The notes under the pieces: generated by a model
What the model saw: only the letters and a program-made list of their open reading frames with translations
The model's database searches: none
Told to the model about the DNA's origin: nothing
Assembly (NCBI GenBank): GCA_045106765.1
Contig: JBGCFD010000161.1
Span: 28,324-92,323, forward strand
DNA: 64,000 nt
Direction: 5' to 3'
Source of the DNA: CAJQQY01 sp045106765
GTDB taxonomy: Bacteria > Bacteroidota > Bacteroidia > Chitinophagales > Saprospiraceae
Translations under genes and position numbers: made by a program
Shown: one piece after another, positions 1 through 9,092 of the stretch
Layout: the number at the start of each line of letters is the position of its first letter
Position numbering within the stretch: position 1 is the stretch's first letter

Positions 1-304
1 GTTCCAAAACTTTATTAATATACCATTTCGAGAAGAAGTTTATGATGTATATAAATTAGAAAAAGTAGACAGAATTAATACTATTTTTTCTTTCTTAGAT
101 GGAGATGCATTACTAGCAAGGCACGTTTTATTAGAAAGTGATACATCAAATCATATTACCATCGATAAGTACAACCCAGAAACTAGACAGGTAAAGGGAA
201 GATTTCATGCTACTTATGTAATTGTTCCACCGAATCCTTGGAATATGCCAGATACAGTAAGGTTTACAAACGGTCAATTTTCCACTCAAATCTTGGAATG
301 GTAG
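1..304 (+). CDS. C-terminal part of an unknown protein (truncated by window edge)
   Basis: An open frame enters from the left edge (codons start at base 2) and ends at TAG 302-304, giving about 100 residues. The visible part reads like the beta-rich C-terminal half of a small Bacteroidota lipoprotein: after a hydrophilic stretch there is a segment containing GRFHATYVI and a Pro-rich turn (VPPNPWNMP), ending in QILEW. Alternating hydrophobic and polar residues and the 'modified by, then reduced to, F-x-A-T-Y-V' pattern are common in DUF-type lipoproteins of this phylum, but I do not recognise the family. No start, signal peptide or lipobox can be seen. The next gene is on the other strand. Function unknown; coding status is fairly sure because the frame is clean and its composition matches its neighbours. 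Confidence 0.6.
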   Translation, partial: FQNFINIPFREEVYDVYKLEKVDRINTIFSFLDGDALLARHVLLESDTSNHITIDKYNPETRQVKGRFHATYVIVPPNPWNMPDTVRFTNGQFSTQILEW

Positions 305-357
305 GGGGGGAAACAAAGTAAACACTTAGAAATTCATTCCTAAGTGGTTGCTAATTT

Positions 358-575
358 TTATACAAAACCCAACAACCAACTCCTATCCGTCAACAATTTC
401 TCTTCCTCCACATTTTTTTTAAAATTCAAAACTGCTACCTTATACGAAGATTGTAAACCAAGCAACCGCTTAGCATATTTAATTAAATTTCGATAATGCG
501 TTCTATGGTATCGCCAGCGAAAAACTATTTTCCCAAAAAAATTAAAATCCAATCTCACCCCGCTAATTAAAAGTT
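358..575 (-). pseudogene. Chimeric remnant: tail of the 2189-3586 gene joined to tail of the 6296-6814 gene
   Basis: The minus strand encodes 66 residues from a GTG. Residues ~17-66 are about 88 percent identical to the last 50 residues of the helical-repeat protein at 2189-3586 (shared NFKKNVEEE, LLTDRSWLLGF). The first residues, RLDFNFFGK, match the C-terminus (RLDFNFFAK) of the lipoprotein encoded at 6296-6814, and the DNA similarity continues past that gene's stop codon. The join lies near 512-519. There is no plausible start, signal or complete domain. I read it as the scar of a duplicated block whose middle was deleted. The real genes keep the same orientation and order, which fits a deletion within a duplicate. 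Not expected to make a functional protein. Confidence 0.75.
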
Positions 576-591
576 AGCAGTTTCTTCCTAT

Positions 592-2088
592 TTATTTCAC
601 ATACACTTGATAATTGTAAACTATCCGATTCTCCTTTTTCGATAGATCAAATGCCCATTTGACTTGTGTCTTCGGATTAAAACTCATTCCAGAATTTGAT
701 ATGCCTTTCGTTTCCGAACTTGAAATATCTCCAATTAATTTCCCTGAAATAATTCTTTCGATTTCTAATTTTGCGATACCGGTACCTTCTGGGATATTTG
801 ATTTAACATCAATAGTAGCCTCTATCGTAACTACTTCGCCTATTGTCTGGTTCCCCCAATTGTTTGTAACTATGATATCTATTTCTCTTCTAATTACCCT
901 TTCTACTTGGGTGACGAAAATATCAGAAGTCTTTGCCATTTTAATAGTTCCTGACTCACCGTAATACATATACGGAAGTTGATTTTGATTCATAGTTGTT
1001 AGCATAGTATTAGATGAATTAGTTTCTGTTTTCAAAAAGAAAATAGAACCAGCAGGAAGACGATAGTCTGTATTATTGGTAAATTGTAATACATGCCAAA
1101 CGATATTTTTTGTATCAGTTTTTTGAAGGGGAGCGTTATTAAGATGATGATAACTTGGCTTTAATTCACAAAAATAAATTTCTTTAAAATTAATTTCTGC
1201 ATCCAAAAGATTAAACGAGGCTTGTTCTCCTTTTTTAAGCGTCACCTTTTTCTTTTGGAAAGAAAGCATTCCGTCCATATTAATTATTCGAGGAGCATTT
1301 TGGGAGGTAGGGATTGATTCTTGATTGGAATCGGCATCTGTAGTGCTTGGAGTATTGGCCCATTTGTGTTTATATGGAGAAGAACCTGCAAGGAAATTTA
1401 GCGTTACATTTTCGAAGTCCTCTAAATTATTGATGACTTGAGCTCTCAAATTTAATTTTGGTTTTTGATCCTTTTTGATTTCAAAAAAATAGTTTGGAGT
1501 CCAAGTGATTCCCTTTTGCAAAAACTTAAATTTCAATAATTGCGTTTCGATTTTCTCTTCGAAGGTCAACTCTAGATTTGTTTTTGTTACCTCATAAGTT
1601 GTTTTCACGCCATCCTCAAACTGAATATTTTTGACACTATTAATTGGAATCCTTATCCACTTCTCTTTTCTTTTAATTGTTATTGAATAATTATCAGACA
1701 TTTTCAATTCTCCTTTGATTCCTCCAAGACCGTCTTTTTCATTCACCTTAACGGTATGACCAATGTTTTCTTGAAACAGCTTAGCCATATTGTCTATCCC
1801 AGCGGGTTGGGGTAATTTTTTTTCGAAAAATCTTATCAGCGGAATCTTATTATTTGGTGCCGTTACCCAAAGATTTCCAAAAAGGATATACTGCTCATTG
1901 TCAAAATTATTGACAAAAGGTAATTCTTCAAAAATAAATTTCCCTTTACTTGCATCGATTTCTATTTCTTTTTCCACAAGGGAAGTTCCATTTTCAAAAA
2001 TACTAACGGAACTGGTGGATAGTTCTTTTTGGGAAACGACAACAATGGGAATAAGGAATAGGGTTAAAAGGAGGAGGAAGTTTTTCAT
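592..2088 (-). CDS. Exported DUF4139 domain-containing protein
   Basis: A 498-residue protein. I start it at the ATG at 2088 rather than 2163, because this places a clean signal peptide (MKNFLLLLTLFLIPIVV then SQ) at the N-terminus; the upstream 25 residues would be an unusual extension. The rest is beta-rich. The middle (roughly residues 170-260) contains the LKFKFLQKGITWTPNYFFEI and FLAGSSPYKHKW signatures typical of DUF4139/mucoidy-inhibitor-like proteins, where an N-terminal domain of similar kind precedes the DUF4139 barrel. The family is widespread in Bacteroidota and has no settled function; periplasmic or surface location is inferred from the signal peptide. It ends 17 bases from the chimeric remnant and starts 100 bases after the stop of the upstream minus-strand gene, so co-transcription is possible but not shown. 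Confidence 0.8.
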   Translation of the reverse strand: MKNFLLLLTLFLIPIVVVSQKELSTSSVSIFENGTSLVEKEIEIDASKGKFIFEELPFVNNFDNEQYILFGNLWVTAPNNKIPLIRFFEKKLPQPAGIDNMAKLFQENIGHTVKVNEKDGLGGIKGELKMSDNYSITIKRKEKWIRIPINSVKNIQFEDGVKTTYEVTKTNLELTFEEKIETQLLKFKFLQKGITWTPNYFFEIKKDQKPKLNLRAQVINNLEDFENVTLNFLAGSSPYKHKWANTPSTTDADSNQESIPTSQNAPRIINMDGMLSFQKKKVTLKKGEQASFNLLDAEINFKEIYFCELKPSYHHLNNAPLQKTDTKNIVWHVLQFTNNTDYRLPAGSIFFLKTETNSSNTMLTTMNQNQLPYMYYGESGTIKMAKTSDIFVTQVERVIRREIDIIVTNNWGNQTIGEVVTIEATIDVKSNIPEGTGIAKLEIERIISGKLIGDISSSETKGISNSGMSFNPKTQVKWAFDLSKKENRIVYNYQVYVK

Positions 2089-2188
2089 ATTGGTATTTTG
2101 TAAGTTAAGAATTTTAGAAGCTGACAATATATGAAAAAAGTGAGATATAATAACTAAAGGCATACAAATGAAAATGCTGCTTATTTAT

Positions 2189-3586
2189 TCAAATCACAAA
2201 TCCCAACAACCAACTCCTATCCGTCAACAACCTCTCTTCCTCCACATTCTTCTTAAAGTTTAAAACAGCCTCCTTATCCGAAAACTGCAAGGCAAGTAAA
2301 CGTTTTGTATATTTAATTAAATTTCGATAATGCGTTCTGTGGTATCCCAAACCCGACTTCCTACGCAAATAAGAACTAAACGCATCTAAGTGACTTTGCA
2401 ATAAATCAATTTCTTCGATCTCATAAAAAATTCTTAGCAGCAATGTTCTTGCTCGAAGATTTAATAATTGGTCATGATAGTTGGCTCTTTGTAACAATGG
2501 AATTGCGGCATCATAATCCTTTCGATGATAGGCGATTTTAGCTTGGTTAAAACTCACCATTCGTTCTCGAAATCTTCTTTCCAATCGAACAGACCAAGTA
2601 CCAATAAATTTTTCGGCCCAATCTGCTTGATCGACTTGCAAAGCACTCGAAACAATATTGTGATAAGTAAAACGAGAGAGTACGCCATCTTGCAATAAAT
2701 ATTCTTTTTCCAAACCTTCTTTATAAAAATCCATGATGTCAAAATAATATTTATGAAACCCATCATTGACTTTTCTAATAGCTCGATTGATCGCCATGAG
2801 GTATAAATCTTTGGCTTCCTCTTTTCCAAAAAGGTGACTATGATTTAATAATTCTTGTTTAAAGGATTGAAACCAAGATTCTTCTTCTGGATATTGTAAC
2901 ATTTTATAACAATAAAAATACAAACTTACAACTGGAGTGTTAAGTAGATCTTTTTCTTGAAAATATTCAAATATTTTTTCTAAAAAACCATCATCAAATC
3001 CCCAATTATAAATTTGATCATGTGCCAATAGCAAACAACTTTCTCGCAACTTCATTCCCAAAAATGCCATATCAAGATTATCGACGATTTGTTGAAAGTC
3101 AGCACCTTTGTCTGGTTTGATACGAGAGGCTGATTTGTATCTTTCTAATTCTAATTGATAAGATTGGTAAAAATAATTAGCATTTCTAAGTGGTTGTTTT
3201 TCTAGTATATTTCGAGAATCTCTCAGGAAGGATTTGTTTAACTTTTCATTACCTACATTTCGAAACCAGGAAGCATTGGATAATTTAATTTGTATCTTGT
3301 CTTGGATTACATTTTCAACTACAATAAACTGCTCAAATAATTTTTGTAAATAACTCATCAACAAGCGTAGATTCTGCGCTGAGTATTTTTGCTTAGAAAA
3401 TGTAGCTTCCCAAATTCCTTCTTTTGAAATCTCCTGTTCCTTATTCATCGCTACTTGAATCGCTTCAAACAATTGAAATAAATCTTCCCTTTGATTGAAA
3501 TATGGAGATTGCAAAAATTTACCAAAACTGTTTCTTTTGGCTGCGGGAAGACTTTTTAGGCTTTGCCAGATACGAGTTTTTAACAT
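2189..3586 (-). CDS. Helical-repeat cytoplasmic protein of unknown function
   Basis: A 465-residue protein when started at ATG 3586; a TTG seven codons upstream is also possible. It has no signal peptide or membrane segment. The sequence is almost entirely amphipathic helix, rich in Leu, Tyr, Arg and Glu with TPR-like spacing (for example FNQAKIAYHRKDYDAAIPLL near residue 340-380), and opens with KSLPAAKRNSFGKFLQSPYF, a motif I recall in uncharacterised Saprospiria proteins. It is probably a TPR-type scaffold. Its last 50 residues occur again in the remnant at 358-575, so the family has been duplicated locally. The T9SS protein gene lies divergently upstream across a ~250-base spacer holding candidate promoter motifs. 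Specific function unknown. Confidence 0.7.
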   Translation of the reverse strand: MLKTRIWQSLKSLPAAKRNSFGKFLQSPYFNQREDLFQLFEAIQVAMNKEQEISKEGIWEATFSKQKYSAQNLRLLMSYLQKLFEQFIVVENVIQDKIQIKLSNASWFRNVGNEKLNKSFLRDSRNILEKQPLRNANYFYQSYQLELERYKSASRIKPDKGADFQQIVDNLDMAFLGMKLRESCLLLAHDQIYNWGFDDGFLEKIFEYFQEKDLLNTPVVSLYFYCYKMLQYPEEESWFQSFKQELLNHSHLFGKEEAKDLYLMAINRAIRKVNDGFHKYYFDIMDFYKEGLEKEYLLQDGVLSRFTYHNIVSSALQVDQADWAEKFIGTWSVRLERRFRERMVSFNQAKIAYHRKDYDAAIPLLQRANYHDQLLNLRARTLLLRIFYEIEEIDLLQSHLDAFSSYLRRKSGLGYHRTHYRNLIKYTKRLLALQFSDKEAVLNFKKNVEEERLLTDRSWLLGFVI

Positions 3587-3834
3587 TGTAAAAGATTTTG
3601 TGCTCAATAAAATATAGTGAAAGGTATTTATTTTGCAGCAAAATAGACATAAACTATTCGTAAAACTACTCTATAAGTATCAATATTTGTTTTTGTTTCG
3701 AGTAAATTTAGTTTGCATCTTTGAAATGTCGAAAGGGAATTCAAGCAATTCTACCTCGATTTTTTTCTATAGAAAGAACAAACTGTAACCTTTTAGTAAA
3801 AAAATTCCCCTAGTGGAAAACTAATATTAATACC

Positions 3835-6204
3835 ATGAAAAAAATAAAAACTATTCGAATCTTAACTTTACTTCTACTGAGTATTTTTTCTTTTGGAAAA
3901 ATAAATGCTCAATGTATTTTGACTTGTAATGACTTAACTAATTTCTTGGTTCTTCCAGGGGAGTCTCTTACGATTGAACCTTCTGATATTCTTGAAGGCA
4001 ACATTACTTGTTCTAATCTCCAAATCAATTTTAATGAGACTCAACCAACTGCCAGTCAATTTTCTCCGACAGTTGACATACCTGCGAATACTTACGGAAT
4101 ATTTCTAGTAGCAGTAGCGTCTCTAGATGGTCAAGGTAATATCATCTCAATTTGTTGGGGGAATATGATTATTACTGAACCCCAAGATTGTAGTGCTGAT
4201 GTTACTCCACCAGTTGCGGTTTGTGATGTCAATACTTATGTTAGTTTGATAGCAGGAGATGATCTTGATTTTCCTGCTACATCAATTGATGATGGTTCTT
4301 ATGATGGATGTACTTCTATTGATGACCTTAGTTATTTTATCACTACTGATCCGTCATTAACTGCTCCTCCAAGTACCGAAACTATTTTTATACCTAGTGG
4401 AACTAATGGAACAATCACCGCTTTTTTATGGGTAGTAGATGAAGCAGGGAATGCTAACGTCTGTGCTACGGATATAATAGTTGAGACAAAGCAAATGGTT
4501 GTGGGAAATATTTTTATAGATGAGAATCAAGATTGTTTATATGATGCTAACAATGAAAATTCGATAGGTGGATTTGGCGTCCAATATACTATAGACCAAG
4601 GTGTTACTTTTATACCAGTACAAGTTAGTTCAAATGGTAGTTATGCGTTTGCAGTCGAAGGTCAGGCAGGAATGGAAATTACTGTAGAAGTAATTTTACC
4701 TAATGGAATCACTTCTAATTGTACTACAAGTGAGAATATTATCTTACCGTTTACTGCTACTGTTATCCAAGATTTCTCTGTAGAATTAGCAGATGATTGT
4801 GATAATATGACTGTGGATATTTCGACTGGTATTTTACGTAGTTGTGTACCTTTTTCTTACAATGTCAACTATTGTAATTTATCAGCTTATGATATTGATG
4901 ATGCAGAACTCCATGTAATTTTTCCACCTGACTTTAGCATTTTTGGTGCACAAATTCCATATACTGATTTGGGGAATAACGAACTTCTTTTTGATTTAGG
5001 AACGGTTTCTTCTGGTGTATGTGACCAATTTAATATTGATGTCCTCTTGAGTTGCAATGTACCACTAGGTGCCACCAAATGTGTAGAAGCTTCGATTTCT
5101 CCTAACTCTTGTTTAGATAGTCAAAACTCTTGGACGGGTTCTACTTTGCAAGTGACAGGTGAGTGTGATGAAGCAGATGATGTGGTGCGATTCAAAATTG
5201 AAAACATTGGAGGTGGCGATATGCAAAGTAGTTTGAACTATATTGTAATAGAAGATGTGGTAATGTCGATGACGGAGCCTATTCAATTACCATTAGGAGG
5301 TATAGAAACAGTTGAAGTTCCAGCGAATGGTTCGACTTGGAGATTAGAAATTCCGCAAGAGCCAGGGCATCCTTATTTGAGTATTCCATCGGCGGCGATT
5401 GAAGGATGTGAGAATTATGGTAGCATGGGATTCATCACTCAATTTAGTACACCTGATGTTGAGTCATTTGTTGCTATCGACTGTCAAGAGGTAGTTGCTT
5501 CTTATGATCCGAATGATAAACAAGCTTACCCAACTGGTTATGCTACGGAAAATTTTATAGAACAAAATACTTCTATCGAATATAAAATCCGTTTTCAAAA
5601 TACGGGAAATGATACTGCCTTTTATGTAAGATTAGAAGATCGTATTAGCGAACATTTGGATATCACAAGTATTGAACCTGGTGCTTCAAGTCATACTTAC
5701 CGCTTTGAATTAAAAGAAGATGGAGTGATTAATTTTCATTTTGAAAATATATTGTTACCAGATAGTACGACCAACTTGGAAGAGTCCCAAGGTTTTGTCC
5801 AGTTTAGAATTCATCAGTTAGCTGATAATGCTATTGGAACCGTAATTGAAAATACTGCGGATATTTATTTTGATTTTAATGACGCGGTGATTACTAATAC
5901 TGTTCATCATACTATTGGTACTAATTTTATTTCGACTGAAACGGTTCAGACTTTTGTTCCTAATTTGAAAGTGGGTGTAGCACCAAATCCGTTTTCCAAC
6001 TTCACTAATATAACATTGGAAGGAATTGAAAATATGGAAGGGGAATTTGAACTCTATGATGTGATGGGACGATTGGTGAAAACAGATTCATTCTCTGATA
6101 ATATCTACCGACTAGAACGTAATGGACTTTCAAGCGGGACATATCTTTTCCGTTTTATCAATGAGAAAGGATTGATCGCTAATGGAAAATTAATGATTCA
6201 ATAA
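3835..6204 (+). CDS. Secreted T9SS-sorted surface protein with DUF7619-type repeat domain
   Basis: A 789-residue exported protein. Residues 1-25 form a signal peptide (ILTLLLLSIFSFGKINA before QC). The body carries HYR-like beta-sandwich material, with Cys-rich segments and an SdrD-like stretch (GNIFIDENQDCLYDANNE, ~residues 223-240). Residues ~555-690 match the DUF7619 conserved repeat (YDPNDKQAYPTGY, IRFQNTGNDTAFYVRLED, TADIYFDFNDAVITN). The last ~75 residues are a type A T9SS sorting domain (APNPFSN, LYDVMGRLVK, GLSSGTYLFRF). It is therefore expected to cross the outer membrane by T9SS and be cell-surface anchored or released. Cys pairs in the middle suggest disulfides. A strong hairpin terminator follows at 6237-6264. 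The binding partner or role cannot be told from sequence. Confidence 0.88.
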   Translation: MKKIKTIRILTLLLLSIFSFGKINAQCILTCNDLTNFLVLPGESLTIEPSDILEGNITCSNLQINFNETQPTASQFSPTVDIPANTYGIFLVAVASLDGQGNIISICWGNMIITEPQDCSADVTPPVAVCDVNTYVSLIAGDDLDFPATSIDDGSYDGCTSIDDLSYFITTDPSLTAPPSTETIFIPSGTNGTITAFLWVVDEAGNANVCATDIIVETKQMVVGNIFIDENQDCLYDANNENSIGGFGVQYTIDQGVTFIPVQVSSNGSYAFAVEGQAGMEITVEVILPNGITSNCTTSENIILPFTATVIQDFSVELADDCDNMTVDISTGILRSCVPFSYNVNYCNLSAYDIDDAELHVIFPPDFSIFGAQIPYTDLGNNELLFDLGTVSSGVCDQFNIDVLLSCNVPLGATKCVEASISPNSCLDSQNSWTGSTLQVTGECDEADDVVRFKIENIGGGDMQSSLNYIVIEDVVMSMTEPIQLPLGGIETVEVPANGSTWRLEIPQEPGHPYLSIPSAAIEGCENYGSMGFITQFSTPDVESFVAIDCQEVVASYDPNDKQAYPTGYATENFIEQNTSIEYKIRFQNTGNDTAFYVRLEDRISEHLDITSIEPGASSHTYRFELKEDGVINFHFENILLPDSTTNLEESQGFVQFRIHQLADNAIGTVIENTADIYFDFNDAVITNTVHHTIGTNFISTETVQTFVPNLKVGVAPNPFSNFTNITLEGIENMEGEFELYDVMGRLVKTDSFSDNIYRLERNGLSSGTYLFRFINEKGLIANGKLMIQ

Positions 6205-6236
6205 GAACCATTTTAATAATTTGAAAACTCAAACTT

Positions 6237-6268
6237 AGAAGCCATCTCTTATGAGATGGCTTCTTTTA
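6237..6268. terminator. Bidirectional hairpin terminator
   Basis: Perfect 12-bp inverted repeat AGAAGCCATCTC / GAGATGGCTTCT with a TTAT loop, followed by a T-rich run. It sits between the ends of two convergent genes (stop at 6204 on plus, stop at 6296 on minus), so it can serve both. Confidence 0.85.
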
Positions 6269-6295
6269 TTTTACCTGATATTTTTTTCAAAAAAA

Positions 6296-6814
6296 CTACT
6301 TCGCAAAAAAGTTAAAATCTAATCTCATCTCAATCGTCTCTGGCGAAATATCTCTTAACCTCAATTCTACTCGAATACCAAAGTCTTCTTTTTCCAGATA
6401 ACTTTTCGCATCCACCAAAGTTCCAATTAATCCTAAATCTCCAGAGGAGTTAAGCGAAATTTGATCTCGATAAAATACTTCTCGCTCAATCGTTGGATCT
6501 TCTTTTGAAAATATTTTTACCGAAACTTCTTGAATATAACTATTGTCAGGACTGGCAAAAATTCCTCGTAAAATTGCCGTTCCAGGATTGATGGCATTAA
6601 GCTCTTCAGCAGTTGTTCCATTTTGATCGAAGAGTGCATCGGATAAAGATGGAACATCCGTTACTTCAAAAATATGAGTTCCTGAAAATGGATTTAATCC
6701 TGCAGTAATCGTAAAATCATGGAAATATTCCATTTCAAATAGGATATCATCATCTTTTTTACAATTAGAAAAAAGAAAAAGAAATGGAAGAACAAGTAAG
6801 AATATTTTTTTCAT
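6296..6814 (-). CDS. Putative lipoprotein of unknown function
   Basis: A 172-residue protein started at ATG 6814; the longer frame beginning 13 codons upstream uses a TTG and would bury the signal. The N-terminus has a lysine pair, a Leu/Phe core and a lipobox ending in FSNC at about residue 18, followed by KKDDD, as expected for a Bacteroidota lipoprotein; the acidic residues right after Cys resemble a surface-export signal. The mature part is beta-rich and includes an LxLRDISPETIEMRLDFNFF tail. The C-terminal ~9 residues and the downstream DNA recur in the remnant at 516-560, showing local duplication. It is convergent with the T9SS gene and shares the terminator at 6237. No enzymatic motif is visible; function unknown. 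Confidence 0.75.
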   Translation of the reverse strand: MKKIFLLVLPFLFLFSNCKKDDDILFEMEYFHDFTITAGLNPFSGTHIFEVTDVPSLSDALFDQNGTTAEELNAINPGTAILRGIFASPDNSYIQEVSVKIFSKEDPTIEREVFYRDQISLNSSGDLGLIGTLVDAKSYLEKEDFGIRVELRLRDISPETIEMRLDFNFFAK

Positions 6815-6911
6815 GTCAATTTTTTTTAACAACTTTATTACCTTAACGTGCAAAGTTACGATTTATGCAAAGAATATTAGAATGTTAAAACTAAATTGTA
6901 AAACAACAAAT

Positions 6912-6943
6912 ACGTAACTGTCTGCTGAAGTAGACGACTACGT
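6912..6943 (+). promoter_or_regulatory. Imperfect hairpin in the leader of the GCS2-CBS gene
   Basis: The arms ACGTA...TACGT enclose a second stem GTCT...AGAC with symmetric three-base internal loops and a small apical loop. It lies 33-64 bases before ATG 6976. It has no T-run, so it is more likely an operator or an RNA leader structure than a terminator. Role inferred only from position. Confidence 0.35.
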
Positions 6944-6975
6944 GCTATTTATCAAAATAAAACCAACTAACTACA

Positions 6976-8898
6976 ATGGGTGAACAAAAAGTATCCTTAC
7001 TTCAAGATGACGCGCAAATGCAAAATTTTGTGCGCTTACTTTTAAATGATGTTAGAGCCATGGAATATATGCTCGAAAATGATTGGTTCGAATCAGGAAT
7101 CACTCGGATTGGTGCCGAGCAAGAAATGTGTATGGTGCATAATGAAAATTTAAAACCCGCTTGCATTGCAGTAGAGGCATTAGAGAAAATGAAAAAATGG
7201 GATTGGGTCGAGACGGAACTCGCTCGATTTAATTTGGAAACTAACTTGACGCCACGAGAATTTAAAGGGAAATGTTTGAGCCTTTTGGAAAATGAAAATA
7301 ATAAAAACTTAGCCAACATCCGCAAGGTCGTCAATAAAATGGGTGCTGACATTATCCTCACCGGAATCCTTCCTACTTTAAATAAAGACGATTTAGGTTT
7401 TCATAATTTAACTCCTCAGAAAAGATATTTCGCACTCATGGAAGCGATGAAACAACAATTGATCGGAAGTGATTTTGAGTTGCGGTTGACTGGAATTGAT
7501 GAATTGTTGGTGCGGCATGATTCGCCATTGTTGGAAGCAGTAAATACGAGTTTTCAAGTTCACCTTCAGATTGAGCCAAAGGATTTTGTCAAGATGTATA
7601 ATATATCTCAAGCGTTGGCGGCACCGATTTTAGCAATGGCAGCTAACTCTCCGATTGTATTTGGTCGGAGGCTGTGGCATGAAAGTAGAATTGCGATGTT
7701 CCAACAAGCCATCGATACTCGAACGACACACGACCATATGCGTGAGCGATATCCACGAGTTAGTTTTGGAAATGGTTGGTTGGAAGATTCTGTGTTGAAT
7801 ATTCATCGAGAAGATATTGCTCGATTTAGAGTGTTGATTAGTAGCGATGTGGAGGAAGATGCTTTTGAAAAAATTTCCAAAAAGATAGCTCCGAAGTTGC
7901 GAGCGTTGCAAGTTCATAACTCAACAGTTTATCGTTGGAACCGACCTTGCTATGGAATTTCTCCAAATGGAAAACCACATTTAAGAATTGAAAATCGAGT
8001 GATTCCTGCTGGACCAACGGTGTTGGATGAAGTAGCGAATGCAGCATTTTGGTTAGGAGCAATGATGGGCATGGCTGATAAAGTTGATGATGTTACAGAA
8101 CATATTTCATGGTCAGATGTGCGAGATAATTTTGGGAAAGCAGCACGTTTTGGAATTGATTCTAACTTCACTTGGTTTAAGGATAAAAAAATTGGTGTGT
8201 GCGAATTAGTGCGTAAAGAATTAATTCCAATCGCACGAGCAGGTTTGAAAAAAATGAAAGTTGTTCAAAAAGATATTGATCGATATATGGACGTGATCGA
8301 AGGAAGAGCTAAAGCTCATATGAATGGAGCAAGATGGCAGTTGCGTGCATTTACCAAACTAAAAGAAGAAACAAGTCGAGACGAAGCATTAAGTGTATTG
8401 ACTGCATCAATTATTGAAAATCAAAATAAAGGTCTTCCGGGACACAAATGGAAAATGCCAGAACTAACTGATCTCAAAGAATACCGACCTTCCAAAATCA
8501 AGGTGGAAGAATTTATGCAAACCGATTTATTTACTGTCCAAAAAGATGACATCGTCGAACTCGTTGCGGAGATGATGGATTGGCGAGAAATTAGTTTTAC
8601 ACCTGTCGAAAATACTAAAGGTGATTTAATTGGTTTAGTGAGTTCCAAAATGATTTTGCGACACCTCGTCAAAGGAAATCGATTGCATGAAAAAGGAACA
8701 GGAACAGTAAAAGATATTATGATGAAGAATCCTCCAACTATTTCTTCTGATGCCACAATTTTGGAAGCAATGAAAAAAATGCGAGAAGCCAAAATCGGAT
8801 GCCTTCCTGTGATCAAAGGAAAAGAATTAATTGGATTGATTACGCAGATGGATTTCCTGAGAATATCAGGAAGACTAATTGAAAGATTAGAACCTTAA
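6976..8898 (+). CDS. GCS2-family carboxylate-amine ligase fused to a CBS domain pair
   Basis: A 640-residue cytosolic protein. Residues ~30-470 belong to the glutamate-cysteine ligase type 2 (YbdK/GCS2) superfamily: IGAEQEMCM (45-53) is the metal/ATP-binding acidic strand, followed by LTGILPTL, NTSFQVHLQI, AANSPIVFGRRLW and RIENRVIPAGPTVLDE, all in the expected order. Members join glutamate or another carboxylate to an amine using ATP. Residues ~513-565 and ~577-640 are two CBS repeats (VEEFMQTDLFTVQ..., VKDIMMKNPPTISSDATILE), which usually bind adenine nucleotides and gate the attached domain. That suggests the ligase is energy-regulated, but the true substrate is not known; gamma-glutamylcysteine synthesis is only one possibility. 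It stands alone, with a hairpin in its leader and a repeat-derived hairpin after its stop. Confidence 0.85.
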   Translation: MGEQKVSLLQDDAQMQNFVRLLLNDVRAMEYMLENDWFESGITRIGAEQEMCMVHNENLKPACIAVEALEKMKKWDWVETELARFNLETNLTPREFKGKCLSLLENENNKNLANIRKVVNKMGADIILTGILPTLNKDDLGFHNLTPQKRYFALMEAMKQQLIGSDFELRLTGIDELLVRHDSPLLEAVNTSFQVHLQIEPKDFVKMYNISQALAAPILAMAANSPIVFGRRLWHESRIAMFQQAIDTRTTHDHMRERYPRVSFGNGWLEDSVLNIHREDIARFRVLISSDVEEDAFEKISKKIAPKLRALQVHNSTVYRWNRPCYGISPNGKPHLRIENRVIPAGPTVLDEVANAAFWLGAMMGMADKVDDVTEHISWSDVRDNFGKAARFGIDSNFTWFKDKKIGVCELVRKELIPIARAGLKKMKVVQKDIDRYMDVIEGRAKAHMNGARWQLRAFTKLKEETSRDEALSVLTASIIENQNKGLPGHKWKMPELTDLKEYRPSKIKVEEFMQTDLFTVQKDDIVELVAEMMDWREISFTPVENTKGDLIGLVSSKMILRHLVKGNRLHEKGTGTVKDIMMKNPPTISSDATILEAMKKMREAKIGCLPVIKGKELIGLITQMDFLRISGRLIERLEP

Positions 8899-8902
8899 GT
8901 TT

Positions 8903-8984
8903 AATGGTGAATGGTTAACGGTGAATGGTTAATACCATAGTGTAATTAAATCGTGGTATTAATCATTAACCGTTCACTATTAAA
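8903..8984. repeat. Inverted-repeat element built from GGTGAATGGTTAA units
   Basis: Directly after the ligase stop, two near-identical GTGAATGGTTAA units (around 8908 and 8921) face a downstream arm (TGGTATTAATCATTAACCGTTCAC, reading from ~8953) that is their reverse complement with few mismatches. Together they can fold into a long hairpin. Such short A/T-rich 'AATGGTTAA' units are scattered between genes in Bacteroidota. It may end transcription of the ligase gene. Confidence 0.55.
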
Positions 8985-9092
8985 TATAAAACCTTAATTG
9001 AGTTTAAGTGTTTGATATTTTAGAATGAAGAACTAACTCAGGAGTGTTTGAGATAGTTCTTCTTTTTTTTTGAAAAAATTAAAATCAAATCA

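Noticed and set aside
659..964. Open frame on the plus strand inside the DUF4139 gene
   Set aside because: It lies opposite a well-supported exported protein, has no start context or family, and its composition is that of antisense to a coding strand.
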